Shown: positions 23,930-32,662 of the stretch, one piece after another | Layout: each line of letters opens with the position of its first letter | How positions within the stretch are numbered: the stretch's first letter is position 1 | Assembly: GCA_042219835.1 (NCBI GenBank) | Contig: JBHJMN010000014.1 | Location: 1 to 64,000 of the forward strand | DNA: 64,000 nt | Direction: 5' to 3' | Source of the DNA: Paenibacillus_G elgii_A | GTDB lineage: Bacteria > Bacillota > Bacilli > Paenibacillales > NBRC-103111 | Made by a program: the position numbers and the translations under genes | Notes under the pieces: model-generated | What the model saw: only the letters and a program-made list of their open reading frames with translations | Database searches by the model: none | What the model was told of the DNA's origin: nothing

Positions 23930-25162
23930 ATGTTCGCAACTGTAAAGTCTCGATTGCTTCATTTCTTACGCGAGTATCATCCAATCGTGCATGTGCTGCT
24001 CGTGGGAACCGCTCTGGCGCGGATCGCTTCGTCCATGAGCATGCCGTTTCTGGCCATTTATTTGTCTCGGGAGTCGGGGCTGCATCCGATCACGATCGGC
24101 GCAATCATCGGCATCGGCTCGCTTGCCGGCATGGCGGGCGGCTTCGTCGGCGGAGCTTTGTCGGATCGCCTGGGGCGCAAGTTCATCATGATGATTGCCT
24201 TGATCGGCTGGGTGATCGTCTTCGCCGGCTTTGCGCTTTCCAAAGCGCCGCTGCTCTTCATGCTGTTCAATATGCTGAACGGGCTTTGCCGTTCGCTCTA
24301 CGAACCGGTATCGCAAGCGCTGATGGCCGACGTGACGGTGAAAGAAAAGCGGCTTAACGTCTTCTCGATGCGTTATCTTGCGATCAATGTCGGCGTAGCC
24401 GTCGGACCGCTGCTCGGCGCTTACTTCGGTATGTTCGAAGCTTGGCTGCCGTTTCTGATCACGGCCTTCGTTTATTTGATCTATGCCGCTTTACTTTATG
24501 CGTTGCTTCAGGCTTTCGGCATTCGTCAGATTGAAGGCGAGCGACGCAGCGGAGTGACGGTTCGCTCGGCATGGCGGGTCATCGCGAGCGATCGCATATT
24601 CCGTTATTACATTGCCGGCGGAATCATCGCCGCGATCGGCTATTCGCAGATGCTGTCCACTTTGTCGCAGTATGTGCAGCAAAGCGTGGCCGACGGGGCA
24701 ACGCTGTTCGCGCTGCTGATGACGATTAATGCGGTGACGGTCGTCCTGCTGCAGGTGCCGCTGTCGAAAACGTTCGAAAGCCGCGGTCCGCTGGCTGCGA
24801 TAGTGGTAGGTGGTCTCATGTTTGCGCTCGGGGATATCGGCTATGCGGTCTCTACCGGCTGGATCGGGTTTATGATCTCCATGGTGCTGTTCACGATCGG
24901 GGAAGCGCTGAATTTTCCGGCAACGAACATGCTGATCGACCGGTTGGCGCCGGATGGAATGCGAGGCACGTATTTCGGCGCGCAGTCGTTTACGAATCTC
25001 GGGCATTTTATCGGTCCCTTGGCGGGCGGCGTGCTTTTGTCGGAATGGGGAGGCGGTCCGCTGTTCTCCGTCATGGCTGCCGTTACGTTGGCGGGAATTT
25101 ATTTTTATTGGAAAGGCCAGCAATTATCTAAAATGTTTCAAAATTCACATGAAAATCCATGA
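23930..25162 (+). CDS. MFS transporter
   Basis: 410 residues from ATG 23930 (GGAGAGAAGG upstream). Twelve hydrophobic segments; the MFS loop motif after helix 2 reads GGALSDRLGRKF. The overall pattern resembles drug-efflux carriers of the MdtG/YttB kind. The substrate is unknown. Extension of the frame to 23810 would add a poorly hydrophobic, stop-flanked stretch without ribosome site. Confidence 0.85.
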   Translation: MFATVKSRLLHFLREYHPIVHVLLVGTALARIASSMSMPFLAIYLSRESGLHPITIGAIIGIGSLAGMAGGFVGGALSDRLGRKFIMMIALIGWVIVFAGFALSKAPLLFMLFNMLNGLCRSLYEPVSQALMADVTVKEKRLNVFSMRYLAINVGVAVGPLLGAYFGMFEAWLPFLITAFVYLIYAALLYALLQAFGIRQIEGERRSGVTVRSAWRVIASDRIFRYYIAGGIIAAIGYSQMLSTLSQYVQQSVADGATLFALLMTINAVTVVLLQVPLSKTFESRGPLAAIVVGGLMFALGDIGYAVSTGWIGFMISMVLFTIGEALNFPATNMLIDRLAPDGMRGTYFGAQSFTNLGHFIGPLAGGVLLSEWGGGPLFSVMAAVTLAGIYFYWKGQQLSKMFQNSHENP

Positions 25163-25252
25163 AAATAGTCCATAAGAACTATGTATTCTGCAGGGTTGAT
25201 CTTTTATCCTAAGAGATGAGATTCAATTATACACAAAAAGACAATTTTCGAG

Positions 25253-25353
25253 CGTGCTCGATAAAGGCAAACCGGGCGAAAGCCTGTGAGCGCAAAGCTT
25301 TAGAGGCTAAGGCGCCGAGGTTGCGTGATGCCAGCCAGTTTACCGATGGCACG
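25253..25353 (+). ncRNA. Predicted cyclic di-GMP-I (GEMM) riboswitch
   Basis: Outer stem CGTGC (25253-25257) pairs with GCACG (25349-25353). Inside are the conserved pieces in the right order: AAAGGCAAACC, GGGCGAAAGCCT hairpin with a GNRA tetraloop, GAGCGCAAAGC, GGCTAAGG, then ATGCCAGCCAGTTTACCGA as tetraloop receptor and 3' strand. This is the GEMM-I consensus as I know it, including the GNRA loop and receptor. It is followed by an intrinsic terminator and then a small gene, so an on or off switch by transcription control is likely. Confidence 0.85.
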
Positions 25354-25375
25354 GAGACGCGCGATGATAGATGCG

Positions 25376-25406
25376 GACTCCCGTACCGTTAGCGGAGAGT
25401 CTTTTT
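25376..25406 (+). terminator. Riboswitch expression-platform terminator
   Basis: GACTCCCG / CGGAGAGTC (one bulge) with TTTTTG, between the aptamer and the gene at 25433. Confidence 0.8.
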
Positions 25407-25432
25407 GTTTGCATATAAAGGAGCGAGAACGG

Positions 25433-25738
25433 ATGGCAGATCAAAGCCAAGGACGGAGCATCATGACGAAGCAAGGCTTCTATACCAAAGTGGGCAACGA
25501 TTTCGTCGGCGTCTTTTTGTCGAGCGAAGGCCCGAAAATGTTCATCAATCGCGAGGTGTACGAGCTCGCCTCTTCTTGTTGGGACGTGGAAATGGTCAAA
25601 GGGCGCAGCCGGCAGGTCATTACATTTTATTGGCGCGGCGAAGTGAAGCTTTCCGTGCGGTGCGAAGCGGACAATGAAGTCTTCATGTCGCTCTTCGATT
25701 ATTGGAGCTGCCGGGCGCAGGATCTTCGTCACGCCTAG
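25433..25738 (+). CDS. Unknown small protein under a c-di-GMP riboswitch
   Basis: 101 residues, ATG 25433 with AAAGGAG nine bases upstream. I do not recognise a family. It is soluble, with TKQGFYTKVGNDFVGVFL, a beta-rich centre (QVITFYWRGEVKLSVRCE) and a short C-terminal helix. No signal peptide, no membrane segment. The riboswitch and terminator directly upstream show that its expression responds to the second messenger, so a role in the motile-sessile switch, surface adhesion or sporulation-linked change is likely (inference). An earlier in-frame ATG at 25325 lies inside the aptamer. Confidence 0.75.
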   Translation: MADQSQGRSIMTKQGFYTKVGNDFVGVFLSSEGPKMFINREVYELASSCWDVEMVKGRSRQVITFYWRGEVKLSVRCEADNEVFMSLFDYWSCRAQDLRHA

Positions 25739-25855
25739 CAACCGCTTGCCGATCCCGATTCTTTCTTCCCAAATAGGCACTCGCCCCGGTCGTGGTGCAT
25801 ACGATGCTTGTAGCACATGACGGCTTCATCAGCCGACGGGGAGGCAGGGACAGGA

Positions 25856-26665
25856 ATGGTAACGGATTTCGAGACATCCGCGGCGTTCGAACACCGGTTC
25901 TGGCTGCAGGTGATGGGAGATCATGCCCGGTTTATTAAAGATTCGCTGTCTGCGGACGAATCCGAAGAGGTAACGCGGGCCCGGACAATGATCGCAGCCT
26001 TCGACGGTCTGCTTCATCAGGTCCACAAGACGCAAGAGCGCGAGCGGCTAAGCGAGATTACGCAGGAAGCTTACCGCTTGACGCAGCAATTGCGCAGCTT
26101 CAAGCTGCATCTGCTGCAGAGGCAGTTGATCGGGAAGATCAGGATTGGGCTGTCGGCTTCGTTTTTGAGCCATATGGTGAATGAGGCGGAGGAATATTTG
26201 CGAGTGCTGGGGAGTCTGCTTTCCGGTCAACCAGCCCCCGTGTTCCATGAGCTGCATCATCATCTGGTTTGGCTGCAGGACGCGTACGGGCATGCGAGCT
26301 CGATTGCAGGCGATCTTGATATGGCGGAATCGCGCTTGACCGAGATGGCCCGGATGTTCGATCAGCATTTTCGCGAGTTTTATTTGAAAGCGGTCGAGCT
26401 GGCCGGCTATTTGCGCGCAAACCTGGAGAAGTTTCCGGCTTTGACGCGTTTCGGCAAAGACGTAGAGCTCGAGATGGCGCTGTTCATGCAGTTTCTGCGG
26501 GAGCTGGAGGAGCTTCGGCTTAGCAAGCAGGCGCTCGGGACCTTGTCGCCTTTGATGGCCGATCATATGTCCCGTGAGGAATGCTACTACTTGACAAAGC
26601 TTGCGCAAGCATCGGAGTATAAAGCGCCCCTCTGCGACCCGGCCCGTCCCCGCGTCGAGGATTAG
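25856..26665 (+). CDS. DUF2935 protein
   Basis: 269 residues from ATG 25856; GGGGAGG lies upstream and an alternative ATG at 25817 has no site. Two tandem four-helix domains: the first starts with FEHRFWLQVMGDHARFI, the second with YGHASSIAGDLDM and QHFREFYLKAVEL. The repeated FW-Q-M-DHA-FI pattern and spaced His/Glu residues are the DUF2935 signature, a ferritin-like helical fold that may bind metal. Function is unknown; family members are common in spore-formers. Confidence 0.85.
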   Translation: MVTDFETSAAFEHRFWLQVMGDHARFIKDSLSADESEEVTRARTMIAAFDGLLHQVHKTQERERLSEITQEAYRLTQQLRSFKLHLLQRQLIGKIRIGLSASFLSHMVNEAEEYLRVLGSLLSGQPAPVFHELHHHLVWLQDAYGHASSIAGDLDMAESRLTEMARMFDQHFREFYLKAVELAGYLRANLEKFPALTRFGKDVELEMALFMQFLRELEELRLSKQALGTLSPLMADHMSREECYYLTKLAQASEYKAPLCDPARPRVED

Positions 26666-26682
26666 AGCGAACGAATCAAAAA

Positions 26683-26733
26683 AATCCTTACAAGACCCAA
26701 GCTGAATCGGCGCTCCGGTCTCGTAAGGATTTT
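26683..26733. terminator. Bidirectional terminator
   Basis: AATCCTTAC-AAGACC / GGTCTC-GTAAGGATT, A-run and T-run on the two sides, between convergent genes. Confidence 0.8.
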
Positions 26734-26744
26734 TTTCCCTGAGC

Positions 26745-27926
26745 TTACCGCTCAGGGCTTGGGTTCGCCGCCTGATCCTTGCGCCATGCGTATAGGCCGC
26801 CCGGTGCGAAGTACTGGTACAATTGGCATTCGATGCGTCCGTTAAACAGCTTCCGCTTCTTGTCTGCCGGCCGGCTCACGTAGTGCTCGAACTGCTTGGC
26901 CGGGGTCAGAACAAAAGCGGACCAGGTGGGGAGCTGTGCATACAAATGCCCGAAATCACGGACGGCGCGTTCCGCTTCGCTCCTGTCGCCAAGCCGTTCG
27001 CCGTAAGGCGGGTTCGTAATAATGCAGCCGTAATCCCCTTGGGGCTGTGCTTTGGCCACCGGCAGCGTCTGCAAGCTGAGCTCCTTGGCCAGTCCGGCTG
27101 CTTTGGCCGACGCTTGGGCAACCTCGATCGCGCTGCGGTCGATGTCTGAGCCGGCGATTTGCAGCGGCACGTCGTCGCGCACGAGATCGTAGGCCTCTTC
27201 GCGCGCTTCCTGCCACAAGGATTTGGGGACGAGCGGCCACGCCTCGGCATTGAAGCTGCGTCTCAGGCCCGGCGCCAGATTCCAGCCGATCATGGCCGCT
27301 TCGACCGGGATCGTTCCAGAGCCGCAGAACGGATCGTATAGCGGACGCTCCGGCTGCCAGCGGCTGAGCAGGATCATGGCTGCCGCCATCGTTTCCTTCA
27401 GCGGTGCTTCGGTGACCAGTTTACGGTAGCCGCGCTTGTGCAGCCCGGGCCCTGTCGTATCCAGCGTAATCGTCGCGATATCGTTCAACAGCGCGACTTC
27501 AATGACGAAGCGGCCCCCCGTCTCGCGAAACCATTCGGTCCCATAACGCAGCTTCATGCTCTCGACGACGGCTTTCTTCACGATGCCCTGACAGGCGGGA
27601 ACGCTGGACAACTGCGATTTATGCGAGCGTCCTTCGACCGGAAACTCGCCATCCTCGGGAATCCATTCCGGCCAAGGCAGCGCTTTGACCCCTTCGAACA
27701 GCTCGTCGAAGGTGCGTGCCGGGAATTGTCCCATTTTGACCAGCACACGGTCAGCGGTCCGCAGCCACAGGTTCGCCCGGGCGATCGCCAGCGCGTCTCC
27801 GACGAACGTGACGCGGCCGTTCTCAACCGTCACCTGATCGTATCCCAGGTCGCGGACTTCCCGGGCGACAACGGCCTCCAGGCCCATGGGGGCGGTAGCA
27901 ATCAATTCAATGGTGTTCGATGTCAA
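26745..27926 (-). CDS. THUMP-domain rRNA N2-guanosine methyltransferase (YpsC/RlmL-type)
   Basis: 393 residues. Start TTG 27926 chosen for the upstream AAGGAGTGAG; the frame runs to 27992 without a site. The N-terminal THUMP domain (about 5-155, ELIATAPMGLEAVVAREV) is followed by the methyltransferase with YDPFCGSGTIPVEAA, the acidic GSDIDRSAIE turn and the catalytic TNPPYGERL. In Bacillales this gene (ypsC) is thought to methylate 23S rRNA guanine. Single-gene unit, divergent from the O-methyltransferase gene. Confidence 0.92.
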   Translation of the reverse strand: MTSNTIELIATAPMGLEAVVAREVRDLGYDQVTVENGRVTFVGDALAIARANLWLRTADRVLVKMGQFPARTFDELFEGVKALPWPEWIPEDGEFPVEGRSHKSQLSSVPACQGIVKKAVVESMKLRYGTEWFRETGGRFVIEVALLNDIATITLDTTGPGLHKRGYRKLVTEAPLKETMAAAMILLSRWQPERPLYDPFCGSGTIPVEAAMIGWNLAPGLRRSFNAEAWPLVPKSLWQEAREEAYDLVRDDVPLQIAGSDIDRSAIEVAQASAKAAGLAKELSLQTLPVAKAQPQGDYGCIITNPPYGERLGDRSEAERAVRDFGHLYAQLPTWSAFVLTPAKQFEHYVSRPADKKRKLFNGRIECQLYQYFAPGGLYAWRKDQAANPSPER

Positions 27927-28066
27927 CGCTTGCTCACTCCTTGGAAAAGCCATACAATAAACTAGTATAGGCGATTGGCCCCGATTATACAACGGCGGCG
28001 GGAGCGAATGTAAGCAATGATACAGCCGTACGCCCTACGAGGACAAACGGAGGAGGAAGCACGGAT

Positions 28067-28711
28067 ATGACGGAGATGCCATTAACGGCGGAAGCGTATT
28101 TGGAAGGTTTGTTCAAGCCCGACGCGCAGCTTGAGCGGGTGAAGGAGGGCATCCGGGAGAACGGAATGCCGGAAATTTCGATCGCACCGGGGTACGGCCG
28201 GCTGCTGACGATGCTCACGCGGCTCGTTCACGCGGAACAGGTGCTGGAGATCGGGGCACTTGGCGGCTACAGCGGCATTTGCTTGGCGCGCGGCTTGTCC
28301 GCCGGCGGCAAGCTGGTATCGCTGGAGCTGAAGCAGGAGTATGCGGACTTGGCGCACAAGCATTTGCGTGAAGCGGGGCTCGGCGACAAGGTCGAATACC
28401 GGATCGGCGAGGCGCTGGATAATCTGGAGGCGCTGTCGGCGGAAGGTCGGCGGTTCGACCTGTTCTTTATCGATGCGGACAAGGGCAACTATCCGAATTA
28501 TTTGGAATGGGCGATCAAGCTGGCCCGGCCGGGCGCGCTCATCCTTGGCGACAACCTGCTGATGCGCGGCAAGACGACCGATCCAGAGCAGTCCGGCAAT
28601 GCCGTGACGAAGATGCGCCAATTTAACGAAAGCGTGGCGTGCGACCCGCGTCTGGAAGGCGTGCTGTTACCGGCATATGACGGCCTCGCCATTGCGAGAG
28701 TGAAGGGATAG
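28067..28711 (+). CDS. Class I O-methyltransferase (MdmC/CCoAOMT type)
   Basis: 214 residues, ATG 28067 with GGAGGAAGC upstream. Motifs of the divalent-metal O-methyltransferase family: VLEIGALGGYSGICLARGL (SAM), SLELKQEY, DLFFIDADKGNYPNYL (metal Asp residues) and ILGDNLLMRG. These enzymes methylate catechol-like hydroxyls or, in the YrrM/TrmR group, wobble hydroxyuridine in tRNA. The sequence context (beside an rRNA methylase) does not settle the substrate. Confidence 0.9.
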   Translation: MTEMPLTAEAYLEGLFKPDAQLERVKEGIRENGMPEISIAPGYGRLLTMLTRLVHAEQVLEIGALGGYSGICLARGLSAGGKLVSLELKQEYADLAHKHLREAGLGDKVEYRIGEALDNLEALSAEGRRFDLFFIDADKGNYPNYLEWAIKLARPGALILGDNLLMRGKTTDPEQSGNAVTKMRQFNESVACDPRLEGVLLPAYDGLAIARVKG

Positions 28712-28751
28712 AGGCGAACAGGCGAAGATGTAAACTTGCGTAAGTAATAAA

Positions 28752-28936
28752 CTCACATTCCGCACCCTTGTTTATTTATTCAAAGGATTTTTATTTTTAT
28801 GCAAAATTTTTACTTTAGATAGGCTTTAAACAATACATTTACTGTTATTAAATCCCATAATCGGATTGGTTTTAGATGAAAAAAATGCTTGAAAATTAAT
28901 GTATTTCGAATTTTCACGAAGGGTGCGGAATGTGAG
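28752..28936. mobile_element. 185-bp MITE-like element with 18-bp terminal inverted repeats
   Basis: The ends CTCACATTCCGCACCCTT (28752-28769) and its exact reverse complement (28919-28936) flank 149 bases of very AT-rich, non-coding sequence. The element is bordered by a 5-bp direct repeat ATAAA on both sides (28747-28751 and 28937-28941), as expected for a transposition target duplication. No transposase is inside, so it would be moved in trans. The right end lies just before the terminator of the convergent gene. The parent insertion sequence is not in the window. Confidence 0.8.
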
Positions 28937-28940
28937 ATAA

Positions 28941-28984
28941 AAAGAAGGCCGGGAAGCGCGTCAAGCGTTCCTGGCCTTCTTTAT
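28941..28984. terminator. Bidirectional terminator
   Basis: AAAGAAGGCCGGGAACG-like stem (AAAGAAGGCC / GGCCTTCTTT) between the MITE and the convergent gene. Confidence 0.8.
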
Positions 28985-28996
28985 ATACACCGCTGC

Positions 28997-29440
28997 CTAC
29001 ACGCTAAGGGGCCTGTCGATCAGCTCATTGGACGAAATGCCCAGAAATACGTAGGCTTCCTTTTTCATGACGCTCGGATCGTCGTTCCAGAAGCTTTGCA
29101 GCACGTGGATAAATCCGGAAGCCCGCGCAATGCGGTCCATTTGCATTTTCATAATCGTTCCGCTGCACAGCACGGCGCATTGGGATACTTGAGACAAAAT
29201 GCTGCTCTGAAGCTGCTCCCAGATCGCGTTCACTTCGGGAGAGAAGACGACCGGCCGGCCGTTCTTGATCATGAAGCGGTTATCGACAAGGAGCTTGGCG
29301 CCGCTCAGCGAAGAAAGGCTGCTTTTAACCAGCCCGCTTGCTTGGGTGGCGTTCTCCACTGTCAACGAATCGAGTACCTGCCAGGACAAAACATGATTCT
29401 TGTGGTCAATGTGATACTTAAAGGCGTCTTCGAATGCCAT
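28997..29440 (-). CDS. Unknown protein, STAS/SpoIIAA-like fold suspected
   Basis: 147 residues from ATG 29440 (AGGAGG twelve bases upstream; an ATG at 29449 is only three bases from it). Alternation of strands and helices, with SWQVLDSLTVENA, GAKLLVDNRFMI and a C-terminal region with MKMQMDRIARASG, resembles SpoIIAA/STAS-like domains that act as protein-binding modules. It starts 17 bases after the stop of the haem-oxygenase-like gene and is clearly in its operon. A partner or regulatory protein is likely; no catalytic site seen. Confidence 0.65.
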   Translation of the reverse strand: MAFEDAFKYHIDHKNHVLSWQVLDSLTVENATQASGLVKSSLSSLSGAKLLVDNRFMIKNGRPVVFSPEVNAIWEQLQSSILSQVSQCAVLCSGTIMKMQMDRIARASGFIHVLQSFWNDDPSVMKKEAYVFLGISSNELIDRPLSV

Positions 29441-29456
29441 ATCTATCATCTTCCTC

Positions 29457-30083
29457 CTATTTAAACCAGGACGCAAGCATGATATCGAGCGAACGGCAGG
29501 TATATCGAACCAAATGCTCGGCTTCCTTTAGTTCTTTATCGTTCATAGCTTGAATGAGATGATAGACGTTGCTGTGCTCCTCGTCCGCCTCGCAATGAAC
29601 TTCCCAATACTCCAGATTTGAAAATCCGGCCTTTTTCAAAATCGCATAGGCGTGCAAGTACATGGCGTGGGCGTAGCCTTCCGCCGTACTGTTCACAAGA
29701 AGCAGCGATAAATTTTCGCTCATGGAGCTGACAGCGCGGTACTGGAGCGAAATGAAGTCCTCGGTCTCATAATTCGGATACGATTGTTCAGGGTCGTCCA
29801 GCCCCAAATCCGTCATCCATTTGCGGAGCATTTCGGCGTGGTCCTTCTCTTCCTCGTAATGGGTGAAGAAGACATCGTGCTCGACATCCCGGAACCGTTC
29901 CCAGCGCAGCTTAAGAAGCTCTCCGAAATGCTTGGACAAGTGGTATAAGTGCATGCACCATTTGAAATTTTCCGGTTGCGCGCTCTTGGGAAATCGAGTG
30001 AAAAAAGGATTTGACATTTTTGCTTTCTCAAGTTCCTCAGCGATGATCGTCGAAACCGTTTCAACAACTTGTGATTGCGTCAT
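29457..30083 (-). CDS. Haem-oxygenase-like diiron protein
   Basis: 208 residues, all-helical. It fits the iron-containing redox enzyme family (haem-oxygenase-like diiron oxidases, related to PqqC/TenA folds). Candidate metal ligands occur in the usual order: Glu79 and His82 in EEEKDHAEM, Glu135 in TAEGYAHAM, and His163, Asp167 and His170 in EVHCEADEEH. Characterised relatives oxidise or fragment amino acids, fatty acids or amines with O2. The substrate here is unknown. ATG 30083, followed in the same operon by the small STAS-like gene. The long AT-rich upstream region suggests individual control. Confidence 0.8.
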   Translation of the reverse strand: MTQSQVVETVSTIIAEELEKAKMSNPFFTRFPKSAQPENFKWCMHLYHLSKHFGELLKLRWERFRDVEHDVFFTHYEEEKDHAEMLRKWMTDLGLDDPEQSYPNYETEDFISLQYRAVSSMSENLSLLLVNSTAEGYAHAMYLHAYAILKKAGFSNLEYWEVHCEADEEHSNVYHLIQAMNDKELKEAEHLVRYTCRSLDIMLASWFK

Positions 30084-30313
30084 AAGTATCTTCCTCTTTT
30101 TCTGTAGAATGGGATACTTCCCGAAACACCATCAATAAGGTAAGCAGGAGGAAAAAAATATTTAATTTTCATTACTATTTCTTAGATTCTTATTATCTAA
30201 TGCATTTTCCTTCATATTAGGAAAAATGGCATAATTTATTTTCTGAGTTTTTATTAGAATTCACTAATTTGTCAAAATTTCGGACATTATGGGCGAGGAA
30301 TCGGAGGTTTTTT
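30084..30313. other. AT-rich intergenic region
   Basis: Holds the promoter region of the diiron-protein gene (several TA-rich -10 candidates at 30165-30250) and nothing that looks coding. The plus-strand open frame beginning at 30289 runs through a terminator hairpin and then the MFS gene in antisense and is not a gene. Confidence 0.45.
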
Positions 30314-30314
30314 A

Positions 30315-30363
30315 CAAAAAAATCCTGCAAGCCCAGGATGACAAAGCACCAAAGGCTTACAGG
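30315..30363 (-). terminator. Intrinsic terminator of the MFS gene
   Basis: On the complement CCTGTAAGCC / GGGCTTGCAGG enclose a 19-base loop and are followed by seven T. Confidence 0.75.
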
Positions 30364-30383
30364 CTGATCGCAACAAAGAGTGG

Positions 30384-31595
30384 TTATGAAGGGGAATGGG
30401 GCGATTTTTGTCGGCGCAGAATCGATTTTCGGGCCCACAAGCCGTTAATCAAGAGCAGGACGGCCGAAACAAGAAAAAGCTGCTGGATCGTCATCACACC
30501 GGAGATCGCTCCTCCTACGACGGGACCCAGCATATTCCCGAGCGCAAGCGCGCTTGTATTAAAGCTGTAGGAGCGGCTTTCCATCCCGTTCGGCGTATAT
30601 TTCCGGATAAGTGCGTTCACCGTAGGAAGCAGCCCGCCGAGAAAAATGCCGAGAAAAAACCGGGCTACGCAGAGCTGCCAAACGTTGTGCACGAAGGCTT
30701 GGGGGACCGCAGCCACAGCGGCGCCGAACAGGCACGTCACGAGAATTTTCTCCGGTCCGATCCGGTCGGACAATTTGCCGAATATCGGCGAAGCAATCAT
30801 ATTGGAGAAGCCGGTCATCGATCCGACCAGACCGGCGTAGAACGCCAGCATCTCGTCTTGTCCGTGAAGCTGCTGGACGAACAGCGGGAGAAGCGGCATG
30901 ACGCTGAGCAGCGAGAACTGGATCAAGAAGGTGACGGAGTACAGCGAAGGAAGCTGCGAAATGCGCCGCAGCTCGTTGAACGCCGCCAGCATGGACTGCT
31001 TCGGCTTCTGAAGCGCCTTTTTCGCGTCGAACGATTCCTTCACCAGCAGCGCTGCAAGCAGCGAGGCGGCGAAGAGCGTAGCGCCCGTCACAAAGAAAAT
31101 GTTACGGAATCCGATCCATTCCGCCAGCAGCCCGCCGAGAAACGGTCCGAGAATCGATCCGGCGACAGAGCCGGATTGCAGCGTACCCATCGCGAAGCCG
31201 ACCTTCTCCCGCGGCGTGGTGGCGGACATAAGCGCGATTCCAGCGGGCATGAAGCCGGACACTGTACCGTTCAAGAGACGGAGCAGCAGCAAGTGCCAGG
31301 CGCTGGTCGAGAAGCCCATCAGCGTCATGACGATCGCCATGCCGAAGCCGGAGCGCAGCAGCATCACCTTGCGTCCGTACCGGTCGGCGAGTCCGCCCCA
31401 GATCGGTTGAAATATAAAGGAGGTGACGAAATTTCCCGCAAAGATGACCCCGGCCCAAGTAGCAACGCTATGAGGGTCATGGAGGCCCAGCTCCTGCAAA
31501 TACAAAGGCAAAAAAGGAACAATCATCGTCATGCCGGCCATGACCAAAAATTGTCCCACCCATAATACGATTAAGTTAACCTGCCATTTCGCCAC
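30384..31595 (-). CDS. MFS transporter (MdtG-like)
   Basis: 403 residues from GTG 31595, with AAAGAGGCG upstream; the frame is open to 31712 but that part is polar and lacks a site. Twelve hydrophobic segments and the loop motif GGLADRYGRKVML after helix 2. A second GKLSDRIGPEKIL motif follows helix 8. The pattern PFLPLYLQELGL with helix 1 is typical of MdtG-type multidrug carriers. Substrate unknown. A terminator follows. Confidence 0.87.
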   Translation of the reverse strand: MAKWQVNLIVLWVGQFLVMAGMTMIVPFLPLYLQELGLHDPHSVATWAGVIFAGNFVTSFIFQPIWGGLADRYGRKVMLLRSGFGMAIVMTLMGFSTSAWHLLLLRLLNGTVSGFMPAGIALMSATTPREKVGFAMGTLQSGSVAGSILGPFLGGLLAEWIGFRNIFFVTGATLFAASLLAALLVKESFDAKKALQKPKQSMLAAFNELRRISQLPSLYSVTFLIQFSLLSVMPLLPLFVQQLHGQDEMLAFYAGLVGSMTGFSNMIASPIFGKLSDRIGPEKILVTCLFGAAVAAVPQAFVHNVWQLCVARFFLGIFLGGLLPTVNALIRKYTPNGMESRSYSFNTSALALGNMLGPVVGGAISGVMTIQQLFLVSAVLLLINGLWARKSILRRQKSPHSPS

Positions 31596-31798
31596 GCGAG
31601 CTCGCCTCTTTTCAAGCTGACCATCGCATGCAAACCGCATAACATGTTTGCCGTCATCTGTGTGCTGGTCTAATGTAATGTAACGTTCGACATGCTTCGA
31701 GTATACTTTCATTATTTCTGTGATGCAAACGTGTCTGGGGCAAGGAGATCGGATGTATGACGAATGTCGAAAAGTATGGCAAGCAGGGGGGCGGCCCG

Positions 31799-32560
31799 TT
31801 ATTTTTGCTCGTTCCCGCTGCGAATTTCGCTGACGAACCGCTCCAGATTGGGCAGGCCGACGCGTTCGGCGACGGCGACGGCTTGCTCGACGTCATAAGG
31901 CACGCGGACGAGCTGTACGGAGAACGGGGCAGGCTCCAGGCAGGCCGGATGCGACGTCTGTCCTTCCAGAACGGCGTAGCTCGCATAAGGGAGCCCGTCG
32001 TAAGGCGCGCCTACGCTGCCGGTGTTGAACAGCAGCAGACCTTGTCCCTCCTTCGACTTCAGCGTCTGGACGTAAGGCACATGGATATCTCCGTAGCCGA
32101 TGACGTCCGGGGTCAATTCCGTGCCCGCAAAGCCGCCCGTTTGAACCGTATTCTCGAACATCGCAAGCTTTTCTTTTTTGCCTGCCTTACGGAGCACGCG
32201 ATGATAAATGCTTTTGGCGGAAGCATGAAAAAGACGAACGCGGCGTCCGCTTAGCTGGAGCTCCGCGGAAAACGGCAGCTCGCGCAAGTAGCGAAGCCGT
32301 TCGGTCCCGAGCAGGCGCTGCTGCCATAGTCCGGTTTCCTTGTCCTGCGGGTTGTTGATGCCGTGATCCCAGTTGCCCTGCACCGTCGTTTCGCACAGCT
32401 CGCGAATGCGGTCCACCACCTCGCACGGCTGCGGTCCTTTGCCGACCAGATCGCCGAGACAAACGATACGCCGGATATGGCGGGAGCGAATATCCCGAAC
32501 CACCGCCTCCAGTGCAGGCAAGTTGCTGTGAATGTCGGAAATGACGGCAATTTTGTCCAT
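31799..32560 (-). CDS. Metallophosphoesterase
   Basis: 253 residues, ATG 32560 with AGGAGGAAC upstream. Calcineurin-like phosphoesterase motifs are at the N-terminus: ISDIHSNL (DxH), CLGDLVGKGP (GD), QGNWDHG (GN..H/D), then later IGYGDIHVPYV in place of the GHTH and LLFNTGSVGAPYDG. The family cleaves phosphoesters using two metals; YfcE/MJ0936-type members have phosphodiesterase activity. The GHTH to GDIH change (Thr/His region) is slightly unusual. Single gene. Confidence 0.85.
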   Translation of the reverse strand: MDKIAVISDIHSNLPALEAVVRDIRSRHIRRIVCLGDLVGKGPQPCEVVDRIRELCETTVQGNWDHGINNPQDKETGLWQQRLLGTERLRYLRELPFSAELQLSGRRVRLFHASAKSIYHRVLRKAGKKEKLAMFENTVQTGGFAGTELTPDVIGYGDIHVPYVQTLKSKEGQGLLLFNTGSVGAPYDGLPYASYAVLEGQTSHPACLEPAPFSVQLVRVPYDVEQAVAVAERVGLPNLERFVSEIRSGNEQK

Positions 32561-32662
32561 AATGTATAAGTTCCTCCTGTTTCTGCTGCTTCAAAGTGGC
32601 TGATCGTTCCATTATAGCACAAGGGTGCCATGAGATAAGCCTTCTTTATAGAACGTTAGCAC

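Noticed and set aside
30289..30570. Plus-strand open frame next to the MFS gene
   Set aside because: Begins in the MFS terminator and continues antisense into the MFS gene.
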